From Nematostella vectensis (lineage: Eukaryota; Cnidaria; Anthozoa; Actiniaria; Edwardsiidae): a stretch of DNA of 64,000 nt. The stretch spans positions 3,498,996 to 3,562,995 of the forward strand of contig NC_064037.1 in NCBI RefSeq assembly GCF_932526225.1, read 5' to 3'. Below are positions 13,501-24,476 of the stretch, piece by piece (the stretch's first letter is position 1; every line of letters starts with the position of its first letter). Under the pieces are notes generated by a model. It was not told the DNA's origin and made no database searches. It was given only the letters and a program-made list of their open reading frames with translations. Position numbers and translations under genes: made by a program.

Positions 13501-14619
13501 AGCCCATTTATTTTTTTCCCGAGAAGTATTCTGCCAATGATAAACGAATTCCTCCTGGTCTAGAAATTAAAGCGAAAGTTACCCAAAAATTGCTTAAAAG
13601 TAAGGAAGCGTTAGAGACCACGAGAATAGAAGTACGGTTGTAATTTACGCCGTGACGTTGACGTATGATTCTTGTACGTGTTTTCGCAGGGATGCCGGTA
13701 CTTGTCTGCAGCTACGCACACCATCTCAGCCAAACTTGCGCTAGTTATGAACGGTATTGCGTTTGCTATGAGGCAGCTTACTGCAGGAACCGGTGCCTTT
13801 GCCCAGATACTATCAACCGACTTGGAAGAATTCCGACAGTTCTTGTTGATGTCTGAAGTTGATGTAAGAGAGGATGAAGATGACGAAGATCAGCCAGACG
13901 ATGGCGACGATACTGTTGAGCCTGAGTCTTCTGCTTGTTCTACACGTGTAGTGCTTGAAGCGCTTAGTTCTCTTCATAACGGGCCAACGCCATCTGTTTC
14001 TCCTGATGCACTCACTGCGTCAGTGTGGAGATGGAGTCTTCCACCAACACTCAGTCAGGGAACCTTCAACGGGCGTAATGGCAGTAATGCTTGTAGTGTC
14101 ATTGCGCTATGTTTAGGTTATGCCCTTCAAGAAGGACTTCTCTTACCGCCCGACGTCAATAAATCGTTATCTGAAACCTTCCTGGGACGCCTGTGTGGTT
14201 GCATCGAGCTGGGCAACAGGATCTACGACTTATTCAGGCAAAGCCTTCCATCCCGTTTTCTGTCCATTCAGGAAGCCGCCAATATCGCAGTTTCGTGGAT
14301 AAGTAGCGATGTCGGACAGCCTCTGCCAGTTCGATTAGCCGACTTGCACGAACCATCAACAGTGACTTATCAGTTGAAGCGAGCCTTTTCGCGTGGAGGA
14401 TTCAATGCTTGCCTGATTGCTGACGAGAAGTCTTCTCTGTTTCATGCATGTGATGACCTGGTTATCCACATTGACACCCACAGTCACGGTCCCAACAAAG
14501 GAGCAGTAGTAACAGCAGCACATGCCAGCGCCATTCCTGAACTGTGCTCGACAGTTTGGCAGGAGGAGGGCTTTTCCCCAAACTCCTTTGGAAATTTGGT
14601 TTTCGTAGAATTTGCATGA
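4589..14619 (+). CDS. KDZ-type (Zisupton-like) DNA transposase, 18 exons
   Basis: Encodes about 1220 aa. Exons: 4589-4607, 4735-4947, 5593-5643, 6195-6572, 7001-7108, 7556-7794, 8848-9026, 9238-9334, 10230-10565, 10889-11006, 11179-11270, 11352-11466, 11621-11905, 12201-12368, 12711-12884, 13105-13136, 13503-13631, 13690-14619. All phases agree, and the 13503-13631 boundaries are least certain. In order: a basic N-terminus; a B-box/CxC-like cluster at about 157-195 (CQVC, CLMC, CGPC, then Cys/His); further Cys pairs; and the KDZ RNase-H-like core with HVDGNMKLYRF (Asp383), WYDVVCLYW (Asp503), a MHAKAHAWHC His/Cys motif, and TTGEETEQVNSH (Glu557/560). The acidic residues expected for catalysis are all present. 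A helical charged region follows, then a C-terminal domain with GRNGSNACSVIA (Cys1046) and IDTHSHGPNKGA (His1175), which looks like a cysteine-peptidase dyad. The open frame argues for an active or recently domesticated transposase. Confidence 0.8.
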
Positions 14620-15250
14620 ACGGTTCCATTTAAAATTTGCAGCCCACCTACCGAGGAGATTTCTGCTCTATCTTTCATTTTTCTTCCTGCAATTTTACAG
14701 GGATATTCAAATTTCACAATGGATTTCCATAAGGGTATTTAATTGTGACCCTAGATTTCCAAAGATTATTCTCGAATTTTCACAGGATTCACACGACAGA
14801 TTGTGGTAGAGCAACTTTGGGCTCCTCGATAGGTGGATTATGATTTGTTTTAATGGAATGGTCAAATTCTCCTTTATCGCGTTATTGTCGATTAATAATA
14901 TTTAATAGTTATCAGCGAACGGAGCTCAGTATTCTTTTGACAATGGTAAACCTGCGTACCCGTGCGTACTTGCCAAAATGACATCGCTATGCGCGAAAAC
15001 GTTTTAAACGTTTCGAAAAAATTTCATGGTAGTATAGAAAAATAGTATATATCTTTATTCCAAGGCCTTATATTAGCTTTAAATTATAGTAATATTTTAG
15101 TTATCATAGTTGAAACAAGGCGTACATCAGAGTATTGAAAAATTTTGTGAGACTGCGGAATATCAACAATGGACTACTTGTGACTACTTATGAAGCAGCC
15201 TAATAAACTTTGTATTAGCCGCATGTATATATTGTGTTAATTTAAAGTAA
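14620..15250. other. 3' flank of the KDZ gene
   Basis: AT-rich with no coding signal. It leads directly into the 107-bp satellite. Confidence 0.5.
15202..15207 (+). terminator. Candidate polyadenylation signal of the KDZ gene
   Basis: AATAAA about 580 bp after the stop codon. It is one of few such signals between the stop codon and the satellite array. Confidence 0.3.
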
Positions 15251-15259
15251 AGCAGATTG

Positions 15260-18200
15260 TGGTTTCAGATGAGTGTCAGAAAACATTGTGGGTGTTTTGA
15301 CTAGCAGCATCCAAAATAGACCCCGCTTTGACTAAAGAGCCCGAAAATAAAAACAAGGGAAAACGGGACCGACTTCTTTATTGCACACTCGAATATGGAT
15401 GTTTCGACTAGCAGCATTCAAATAAGACCCCGCTTTGACTAAAAAACTTGAAAAATCAAAAAAGTGAAAACGGGACCGACTTAGTTATTGCACATTAGAA
15501 TATGGGTGTTTTAACTAGCAGCATCCATAATAGACCCCGCTTTGACTAAAAAACTTGAAAAATTAAAAAAGTGAAAACGGGACCGACTTAGTAATTGCAC
15601 ATTAGAATATTGGTGTTTTAACTAGCAGCATCCATAATAGACCCCGCTTTGACTAAAAAACTTGAAAAATCAAAAAAGTGAAAACGGGACCGACTTAGTT
15701 ATTGCACACTCGAATATGGGTGTTTTAATTAGCAACATCCATAATAGACCCCGCTTTGACTAAAAAACTTGAAAAATCAAAAAAGTGAAAACGGGACCGA
15801 CTTAGTTATTGCACACTAGAATATTGGTGTTTTGACTAGCAGCATCCATAATAGACCCCGCTTTGACTAAAAAACTTGAAAAATCAAAAAAGTGAAAACG
15901 GGACCGACTTAGTTATTGCACACTAGAATATGGGTGTTTTAATTAGCAACATCCAAAATAGACCCCGCTTTGACTAAAAAACTTGAAAAATCAAAAAAGT
16001 GAAAACGGGACCGACTTAGTAATTGCACATTAGAATATGGGTGTTTTAACTAGCAGCATCCATAATAGACCCCGCTTTGACTAAAAAACATGAAAAATCA
16101 AAAAAGTGAAAACGGGACCGACTTAGTTATTGCACACTCGAATATGGGTGTTTTAATTAGCAACATCCATAATAGACCCCGCTTTGACTAAAAAACTTGA
16201 AAAATCAAAAAAGTGAAAACGGGACCGACTTAGTTATTGCACACTCGAATATTGGTGTTTTGACTAGCAGCATCCATAATAGACCCCGCTTTGACTAAAA
16301 AACTTGAAAAATCAAAAAAGTGAAAACGGGACCGACTTAGTTATTGCACACTAGAATATGGGTGTTTTAATTAGCAACATCCAAAATAGACCCCGCTTTG
16401 ACTAAAGAGCCCGAAAATAAAAACAAGGGAAAACGGGACCGACTTAGTTATTGCACACTAGAATATGGATGTTTTAACTAGCAGCATCCATAATAGACCC
16501 CGCTTTGACTAAAAAACTTGAAAAATCAAAAAAGTGAAAACGGGACCGACTTAGTTATTGCACACTAGAATATTGGTGTTTTGACTAGCAGCATCCAAAA
16601 TAGACCCCGCTTTGACTAAAAAACTTGAAAAATTAAAAAAGTGAAAACGGGACCGACTTAGTTATTGCACACTCGAATATGGGTGTTTTAACTAGCAGCA
16701 TCCATAATAGACCCCGCTTTGACTAAAAAACTTGAAAAATCAAAAAAGTGAAAACTGGACCGACTTAGTTATTGCACACTAGAATATGGGTGTTTTGACT
16801 AGCAGCATCCATAATAGCTTTGACTAAAAAAACATGAAAAATCAAAAAAGTGAAAACAGGACCGACTTCTTTATTGCACTTTAGAATATGGATGTTTTGA
16901 CTAGCAGCATTCAAATAAGACCCCGCTTTGACTAAAAAAACATGAAAAATCAAAAAAGTGAAAACGGGACCGACTTAGTTATTGCACACTCGAATATGGG
17001 TGTTTTAATTAGCAACATCCATAATAGACCCCGCTTTGACTAAAAAACTTGAAAAATCAAAAAAGTGAAAACGGGACCGACTTAGTTATTGCACACTCGA
17101 ATATTGGTGTTTTGACTAGCAGCATCCATAATAGACCCCGCTTTGACTAAAAAACTTGAAAAATCAAAAAAGTGAAAACGGGACCGACTTAGTTATTGCA
17201 CACTAGAATATGGGTGTTTTAATTAGCAACATCCAAAATAGACCCCGCTTTGACTAAAGAGCCCGAAAATAAAAACAAGGGAAAACGGGACCGACTTAGT
17301 TATTGCACACTAGAATATGGATGTTTTAACTAGCAGCATCCATAATAGACCCCGCTTTGACTAAAAAACTTGAAAAATCAAAAAAGTGAAAACGGGACCG
17401 ACTTAGTTATTGCACACTAGAATATTGGTGTTTTGACTAGCAGCATCCAAAATAGACCCCGCTTTGACTAAAAAACTTGAAAAATTAAAAAAGTGAAAAC
17501 GGGACCGACTTAGTTATTGCACACTCGAATATGGGTGTTTTAACTAGCAGCATCCATAATAGACCCCGCTTTGACTAAAAAACTTGAAAAATCAAAAAAG
17601 TGAAAACTGGACCGACTTAGTTATTGCACACTAGAATATGGGTGTTTTGACTAGCAGCATCCATAATAGCTTTGACTAAAAAAACATGAAAAATCAAAAA
17701 AGTGAAAACAGGACCGACTTCTTTATTGCACTTTAGAATATGGATGTTTTGACTAGCAGCATTCAAATAAGACCCCGCTTTGACTAAAAAAACATGAAAA
17801 ATCAAAAAAGTGAAAACTGGACCGACTTCTTTATTGCACACTAGAATATGGGTGTTTTAATTAGCAGCATCCATAATAGACCCCGCTTTGACTATAAAAC
17901 TTGAAAAATCAAAAAAGTGAAAACGGGACCGACTTAGTTATTGCACACTAGAAGATGGGTGTTTTAATTAGCAACATCCAAAATAGACCCCGCTATGACT
18001 AAAAAAACTTGAAAAATCAAAAAAGTGAAAACGGGACCGACTTAGTTATTGCACACTCGAATATGGGTGTTTTGACTAGCAGCATTCAAATAAGACCCCG
18101 CTTTGACTAAAAAAACATGAAAAATCAAAAAAGTGAAAACGGGACCGACTTAGTTATTGCACACTCGAATATTGGTGTTTTGACTAGCAGCATTCAAATA

Positions 18201-18370
18201 AGACCCCGCTTTGACTAAAAAACTTGAAAAATCAAAAAAGTGAAAACGGGACCGACTTAGTAATTGCACATTAGAATATGGGTGTTTTAACTAGCAGCAT
18301 CCATAATAGACCCCGCTTTGACTAAAAACTTGATAATAAAAAAAAAATTAATCGGCACTGACTTAGTTAT
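15260..18370. repeat. Satellite array, about 29 copies of a 106-107-bp unit
   Basis: Each unit carries GACCCCGCTTTGACTAAA, a short A-rich stretch, AACGGGACCGACTTAG and TTGCACACTAGAATATG. Successive units are about 107 bp apart. Two variant classes (TTTGACTAAAGAGCCCG and a deletion variant ATAATAGCTTTGAC) recur exactly 852 bp apart, which reveals an eight-unit higher-order duplication between about 16.1 and 17.8 kb. Open frames seen in it are by-products of the repeat. Confidence 0.95.
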
Positions 18371-18424
18371 GAGCACAATTTGATTCTGCATTTTAAAACG
18401 CATCAGGACTAAAAAAAATTCTGC

Positions 18425-18565
18425 TATCTGAGCCTAGGCATGTTCTTAAAATTCGGTAAAATCTCAGGCTGGACGTTCTTTTAAAAAAGTAGGCTTGATT
18501 TCCAGCCGTCGCTAGGCATGTATTTCGGGCTCACAGAAACGAGCTGGAAATCGAGCCTAATAAAA
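18425..18565. repeat. Imperfect hairpin sequence between the satellite and the next gene
   Basis: AGGCTTGATTTCCAGC is answered about 45 bp later by GCTGGAAATCGAGCCT, forming a 16-bp inverted repeat with one mismatch. No target duplication was seen. It may be a transposon end or a chance remnant. Confidence 0.4.
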
Positions 18566-18742
18566 AAGGTTTTTATAAAAAAAAGTGTATTTGCCACACC
18601 TGCGATACTTTGCCGCACTCTGGTGCATGACACGATGTGACATATGTTCATCATCCGGGGGTTTGTCAGATTGCATAACCATCGCGCATGCGCGCATGTG
18701 CATAAATTTGGCTAGAAAGTGTCAAAAGTGGTTGGTGTTGTT

Positions 18743-21564
18743 ATGAATCGTAGAAGAAACCGAGGGAATTTCCCTTCCAAGGTGAGTGAATTCGATATAA
18801 CTGCACACTTGTGGTCAAGTTGTAAGTAAAGATTGTGCTTTCAGATGCAGTCCAGATAATCACTGTCTGTTCGATTACACACGATGTATAAAAAGTTCAA
18901 TGACTGTCTCGGCTATTTAAGCTTATACTTATTTACTTATATCAATTTAACGGTCGATATATGTATAAATGTGCTATTTTTTAAATGTTTGTTTACAACC
19001 AGTCAGTGAGCTTGCCTGAATTGTAAGGTTACTCATTTAAATACCATACAAATCAATATATTATGCACCAGTCAATGCCACCCCCAACACGCAGGGGAAT
19101 ATGCGGGGACTCGACTGGTTTACACTGACTAGTGCATTATGCCTCATTTAGGCCAACAGAAATTAACGTCTAAGGTTTGTGCACACTGCATGCATGTCCT
19201 AAAAGCTACTGCTTATAATTTTCTTTATTTACAAAAGCATCATTATTTTTATTTATTTTCATATATTTACACTTTGTCACAATCAAAACATGAACATTCA
19301 AGTTTGTGTACACTGGTGAACAATGGAGGCATGATTGGCCTAGTGTGCTCTCACCGCTGTGGCCCAGGTTCAAACCCTGGTCAAACTGGGGATTTTCTCT
19401 GAGTTCCTGCCTTGCTTCGAATTTGTGTCACAAGTGAGTTGAAGTTATTCTCCCGTGTTCGGATAAGGACACTAAACCGGAGGTCCCGTCTCTTCGAGCT
19501 GCACTACACTAACCTGGACCGAAGGGACGTAAAAGAACCACTGGGGACGCAATAAACCCTCTGGCAGTGACCACCCCCAGTGACAGTGCTTGCAATGCTT
19601 GCTAACAATACACTCAAGGGGGTACTTGATTTGGAGCCTAGCTCTGTTGTACCTTCTGCACCAGTGGTGGAAGTTGAATAAATAAAATGTATTTACAGAT
19701 TTCTCAAATAAATTTTGAGTTACCAAATGTTTTTTCTAGTTGGCCAACTTTTCTTGAACATGGTCTAGTAGGGTCTAACAGATCCATGGTGTGGTTTTTC
19801 TGTTATTTAAAGTACCAGGATGGGTAAACATGAAATCCAGGGTGGTGATATAAATTGAAAAAAAAATCCATTAAGGGATTTCCATTGTGTCAGACAGAGG
19901 CTGACTACATCAAATAGAGCAGGATAGAAATCCAGGGTGGGTACCCTACAGCAGATGCAAAATTCCAATGTAGTTCTCCTAAAATGTAACAGTCCAGGGT
20001 GGGTAAATTCCAGGTGGTTAGAAAGAAATTGGCTGGAAATCCAGGGTGGGTGGTGGCAATTCATAATTTCCAGGGTGGTTATAAGAGTCAGGGGGAGTTC
20101 GGTTGCTACTGCCCAATCTTTTTTTCCAGGATGCCATATGGTATCTTATCAGTATCAAATAAAAATGTAATACAGAAATGTTTGTATTGAAGTGTAAACA
20201 AGCCAGTGAAAAGTAGATACAGTGAAACCTTTTTATAATAAACACCTTTTAACTTTTCAGGCTATAAGCTACAAAACTCACAAATGCTCCAAAAATTTTC
20301 GGCCAATGGTAAATTTACACAAACTGCATCAACTGACATTTATTTTTAGCTAGATTATAGTTTTCAAGGTTTCCTTTGTTAACGAAACGAAATTTTTCCA
20401 CAGGGCAAAAGTGGAAGATGTTTTATTGCTACCTGCCCAAAGAGGGGAAAATTCTTCAAGAGGCTAGACAATCACCTCTCAAGTTTACACAGAGGTGTTT
20501 CAAGAGCTGAAAATGACAATTTGAGTCACAGAAACCAAGATGATCAAGATGGTAGCAGAAAAATGGAAATGTGTCTTCTTTGTGGAGAACAGTTTTTGCA
20601 ACTGCGTCACCATTTGAAAAATAAACATAACCTGTCTCTGCGCAAATACAGACATCAAACTGGAAAAAAGGATGAAACAAAGGTTGAAAAAAAGGAGAAA
20701 CAAGAGTGCCATGAAAAGAAACTAGAGTTTGGTGAGGAGGGGGATGAAACAGAGGGAAAAGAGTCAGGGGAGAGAAATGAAAACGATAAGGTGAAAGTAA
20801 GTGATATGCTTGAGGAAGAAGAGATGGACAAGGAGATGGTTGAAGAGGATGAGATGAATGGGAAAACTGGAGGGGACAGTTTTGAGAGAGAGATGGTGGA
20901 GGATGAGGAGATGGCTGAGAAGGAAGATATGTATAAGAAAACTGAAGAGGACAGGTTCGTGATGAAACTGTTCGACGAGGAAGCGGTAGCTGAGAAAGTA
21001 GATACGTATAAAAAAACTGAAGAGGGTAGTACGTTTGTGAGAAGGCTGTTTGATGAGGAGGAGGCAGATGAGAAAGAAGTTCGCTTTGAGGATATTGAAG
21101 AGGACTATGTACGGTTTTTAGTTCATAAGGGAAATAGAATGAAATTGGACTTCTTCTTGCATTTCATGGAAAGGGGAGGCATTTTAAGGTCATACAAAGT
21201 ATCTCCCATAAGAAGAATCTCGTTTGGTGAGCTCCCTTATGAGACTCTAAGAGATATCTACAGTATGCGGAAGATTTTATCTGGCTACTTCAAAAGAGAT
21301 GTTTTCATGTACCCTTACCCCGATGTGGAAATGATAGAAAAATGCCGTGCTTGTGGTGCCAAGGAACGAGGAAAATGCTGCTGTCCAGTTCTAGAGAAAT
21401 CCTTCTATGTATTTTGCCGTGAGAGATGTTCTCCCAAGTACATCAGTGAGTGCAAGAGGTGCCTTAACATGGGAAATAGCTCAACACATGCTTGCCTGGA
21501 CTTCTTCTTCTGTAGAAGGTGCAACGAGGAATACCGTGCCCGAGAAAGATTGAAGCATTTTTAA
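18743..21564 (+). CDS. Two-exon zinc-finger protein with acidic middle and Cys-rich C-terminus
   Basis: Exon 1 (18743-18781) gives MNRRRNRGNFPSK and ends at a consensus donor; exon 2 (20404-21564) joins in phase 0, giving about 399 aa. Residues 19-45 contain CFIATCPKRGKFF ending in a His-x4-His pair. Residues about 67-90 contain CLLCGEQFLQLRHHLKNKH, a C2H2-type finger. A strongly acidic, Lys/Glu-rich segment of about 130 residues with three imperfect repeats around YKKTEE follows. The last 60 residues are rich in Cys: CRACGAKERGKCCC, CRERC, CKRCLNMG, CRRCNEEY, which suggests a multi-zinc treble-clef or RING-like module. I do not recognise the family. Finger-plus-acidic architecture suggests a nuclear DNA-binding protein. 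It lies between the 87-bp inverted repeats, downstream of the transposase, and could be cargo or an accessory gene of the same element. Confidence 0.7.
19064..19136. mobile_element. 73-bp Harbinger-like MITE with TTA target duplication
   Basis: The ends TGCACCAGTCA and TGACTAGTGCA are inverted. The element is flanked by TTA at 19061-19063 and 19137-19139. Terminal sequence matches the longer element at 58757-59232, so the two are one family. It lies in the intron of the zinc-finger gene. Confidence 0.65.
19325..19690 (+). mobile_element. tRNA-derived SINE
   Basis: The head contains an A-box-like TGGCCTAGTGTG and, about 35 bp later, a B-box GGTTCAAACCC, the internal RNA polymerase III promoter of a tRNA-like sequence. 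A unique body of about 300 bp follows, ending in an A/T-rich GAATAAATAAAATG tail. An inverted piece of the same body lies at 41405-41515, which confirms that it is a dispersed repeat. Confidence 0.75.
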
Positions 21565-24476
21565 AGAGGCTACGTCACGGTTATAGCGTAATTTAGCCCA
21601 AGCTTAACAAGACCAGGAACCGTTTGTTCGTTGGGAATATCCATCTAGGTTTGTAGAAAAACCGTTTTGATTTTATAACTTTGTTTAAATTGTGCTTTAC
21701 TAAGCGTGACATAGCCCCTTTAAACCGCTTTGCATATAATAAGATTAACTCAAATAGTGCAACCAATGCAAAATGAAACAGTGGGGCCTGATATGGTATG
21801 GGTTTACAAAAGCGAGGTGTCATCATCACAGTTTAATATTTTATTTATTTTATATCTTATTTAAGTCTAGTGCACACTAGCGACAAAGTACGGCGCCACA
21901 CTAACAAAATTCAATCGAAAGCTAAAATTTACTAAAATGAGCGCACGAAAATACATAAATAAAGCGATATTAACATGTTACAAAATTCCTGTGCATTTTC
22001 TCTCACTTTTACGTTTGCGATAAAACGCTGTTATATCTAGTGTGCACGACGCTACGGCCTTTTTGTTATACGGTCATTTTGTTATATGCCCGGGGAGGGG
22101 GAGGACTCAAAATGACAAAAAATGACGGGGGTGCTCGATAAGAAAAATAAAATTGACCCCTAAGAGATAGCAAGGTAGGCGTGGGACTTTATTTTTAAAT
22201 AATTAAAATTAAAGAAAGCAAAATACTTCTAATTGCAGATAGCAAAAATTTTATTTTTTAAAATATTTTATTAAAACAATGTGCAGTATGAAGTAACGCC
22301 TTTTTTTTGTGGGAGCCCCCCTTACCGTTAGGTGACTACGTATCAATTTCTTATTGCACCTACTAATCAATTTCCAATTCTGGGTGCCGGGATTTGAGTT
22401 ATTCCGAAATAAAATTGCAAATATCACCCAACATTTGATTAACCTATTTATCACAAGATCATTGAAATAGTTCTGGAGTCAACGAGAACAAACATCCATT
22501 GAAACGGGGCTTCCTTACTGTTTGAACATGGTATAAACGTATTAGGGAATAAATGATTGTACCAACGGAAACATTTGATTCGCACTAGGAAACGTTAAGG
22601 AACAACGAGGAAGTAGCTTATAGTCCTTTATGGTATAATTAAAATCATTTGAACATGAATAATAGAGTCGCAAAGTTGGATACTGTGATTTGTGTTTGAT
22701 TCAGCAATTGAACAAATGTTTGTTTTTACTTTTTATTTAATGTCAACAAAACTAGATATTTGAAGGAATTTGTAAATAAAATTGTAATAAAGTACTATTT
22801 TAATAATGTGTTCTGTGAATTTTATGACATATTTATAAATAGTTTTATAAAAATAACTCTTCAATATAGATATCTCTCTCTGTAAAAATAATAAAAACCA
22901 TTACAATTTTTTTAAAAAAAGGAGAACACTTTTCATTTGGGAGAATGGTGGTTCATGGTCAAAATTGCACCGCGGCAATGTAATACTTCGCTGCCTTTGT
23001 CATCCCAATACATGAAATCACAGAAACGTTTTTTTAGTTTAATGGCAATATAAATATTTTGCACTCCATAGATTGGTGCTCAAACCCTAGGTACAAATAA
23101 TTTGAGTTGAAGTTGGCAAATGGTCACCATTTTTGTTCTGAGAGCTCTTTGTTAAAATGCAGAAAGTTTGTTCCACTTTTCAAATGCAAGAGAGAAGAAG
23201 TCTAAAACAGGCAGGTGTATAAATGATATAAAAGGGAAAGGGACTCGCGCATTTGCAAAAATAAGTTCATAAAAAGTGTTCTTCCATAAGTAAAGCTTAA
23301 AAAAATTGATAATTTACTGCAGTTTCCATGATTCTGCGAATTCTCGCTAATGATTTACAATGTTAAACCCACCTCCTGCCTCACGTCACTAAGCCTCAGT
23401 GCTACATGTGAGAGTTCACAGAATTGAGAAAACAGCAGTAATTATTTCGGAAATTTAAATAATTTGATTTTTATAAAAATATATGATATATGCATCTTGA
23501 ATCTCTGCTGTTAAATATTCAGAAAATAATCACTTTGATAAGTGAAAAAATTGACAGCGACATCAAAATGTAATAACTGTAACTGATGTAAAAGCCCCTA
23601 CCTGTACAAAATAAAATAAATTTATATAATGAATTTATTACATTTTTGTAAAAATATATCTTGTATCTAAGCTGTCTCAGAATCATAAATAATCACCTTA
23701 CTAAGGGACAATCAGAGAGTAAGTGGCTAATTTAAAAATGTAGATATAGAGTGGTTTCCACAACAATCTTTATAGATACAATTACGCGGATGTGTAAATT
23801 TGTGCATCAATTTCTAATTATTTTTCATATATATATTTTTTTAATGAAAAACAGAGGTATGGAGTCCGATTCGGGATTTCTTGGCGGTAAACGTTTTGAT
23901 TTTATCACTTTGTTTAAATTGCACCCTAGTCACCGATGAATAAATATTTAAAAAATATGAAGATGAAACACCAACTTTGAGCGCCCTGGCTCCGTTAGCT
24001 GAATAGTTATTCCAGGGGGCCTGCTCCCTCAAATACATAACGATATACTATATGAACATTGCTAGAAGTGCGAAATAAATATGTCTATCTGGATATAATT
24101 CTCGATTTCCTTCTCAAGATGATTTTATAGCCAGTTTTTGCGCAAAAGGTTAGGGGAAAACTGCTATAAAATTATTTTTATGCGGAAATCGTTAAGTTCC
24201 TCACACAACTTTGGGAACTAGGGTGCAATTTAAGCCAAGTGGTAAATCTAACACCTGTTTTAGCAAACGTTTCTCCAGCAACACGTGGATGATGGCCGAT
24301 GTAGCTCCTAAACTTGCAAAGCATCATTTGAGAGTAAGTGCGCAAATAGCCAGGTAATGTATGGAGGTTTATTTGATATACAGCCAAATAAAACCCAACA
24401 AAGTCATAACTTACAGGGGCACCATGATTTGCTGGAGAAACGTTTAGTGCATCAACACAATTTCTGTAAAGCTAAC
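21565..24476. other. AT-rich intergenic stretch
   Basis: No exon or RNA gene was recognised. A short sequence around GTTTTGATTTTATCACTTTGT recurs at about 21660 and 23890, and its trailing GTTTAAATTG part appears inverted near 24220, which suggests fragments of a dispersed repeat. An AATAAA at 21958-21963 could serve the upstream zinc-finger gene. Confidence 0.4.

Noticed and set aside
14484..14717. Minus-strand open frame over the end of the KDZ gene
   Set aside because: It is a shadow of the terminal KDZ exon in another frame.
16765..17841. Open frames of 62-74 codons on the minus strand in the satellite
   Set aside because: They are copies of the same satellite unit and carry no independent coding signal.
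19325..19400. Possible tRNA gene
   Set aside because: A-box and B-box are present but no full cloverleaf closes, and the sequence runs into a longer body repeated elsewhere, so it is a SINE head.
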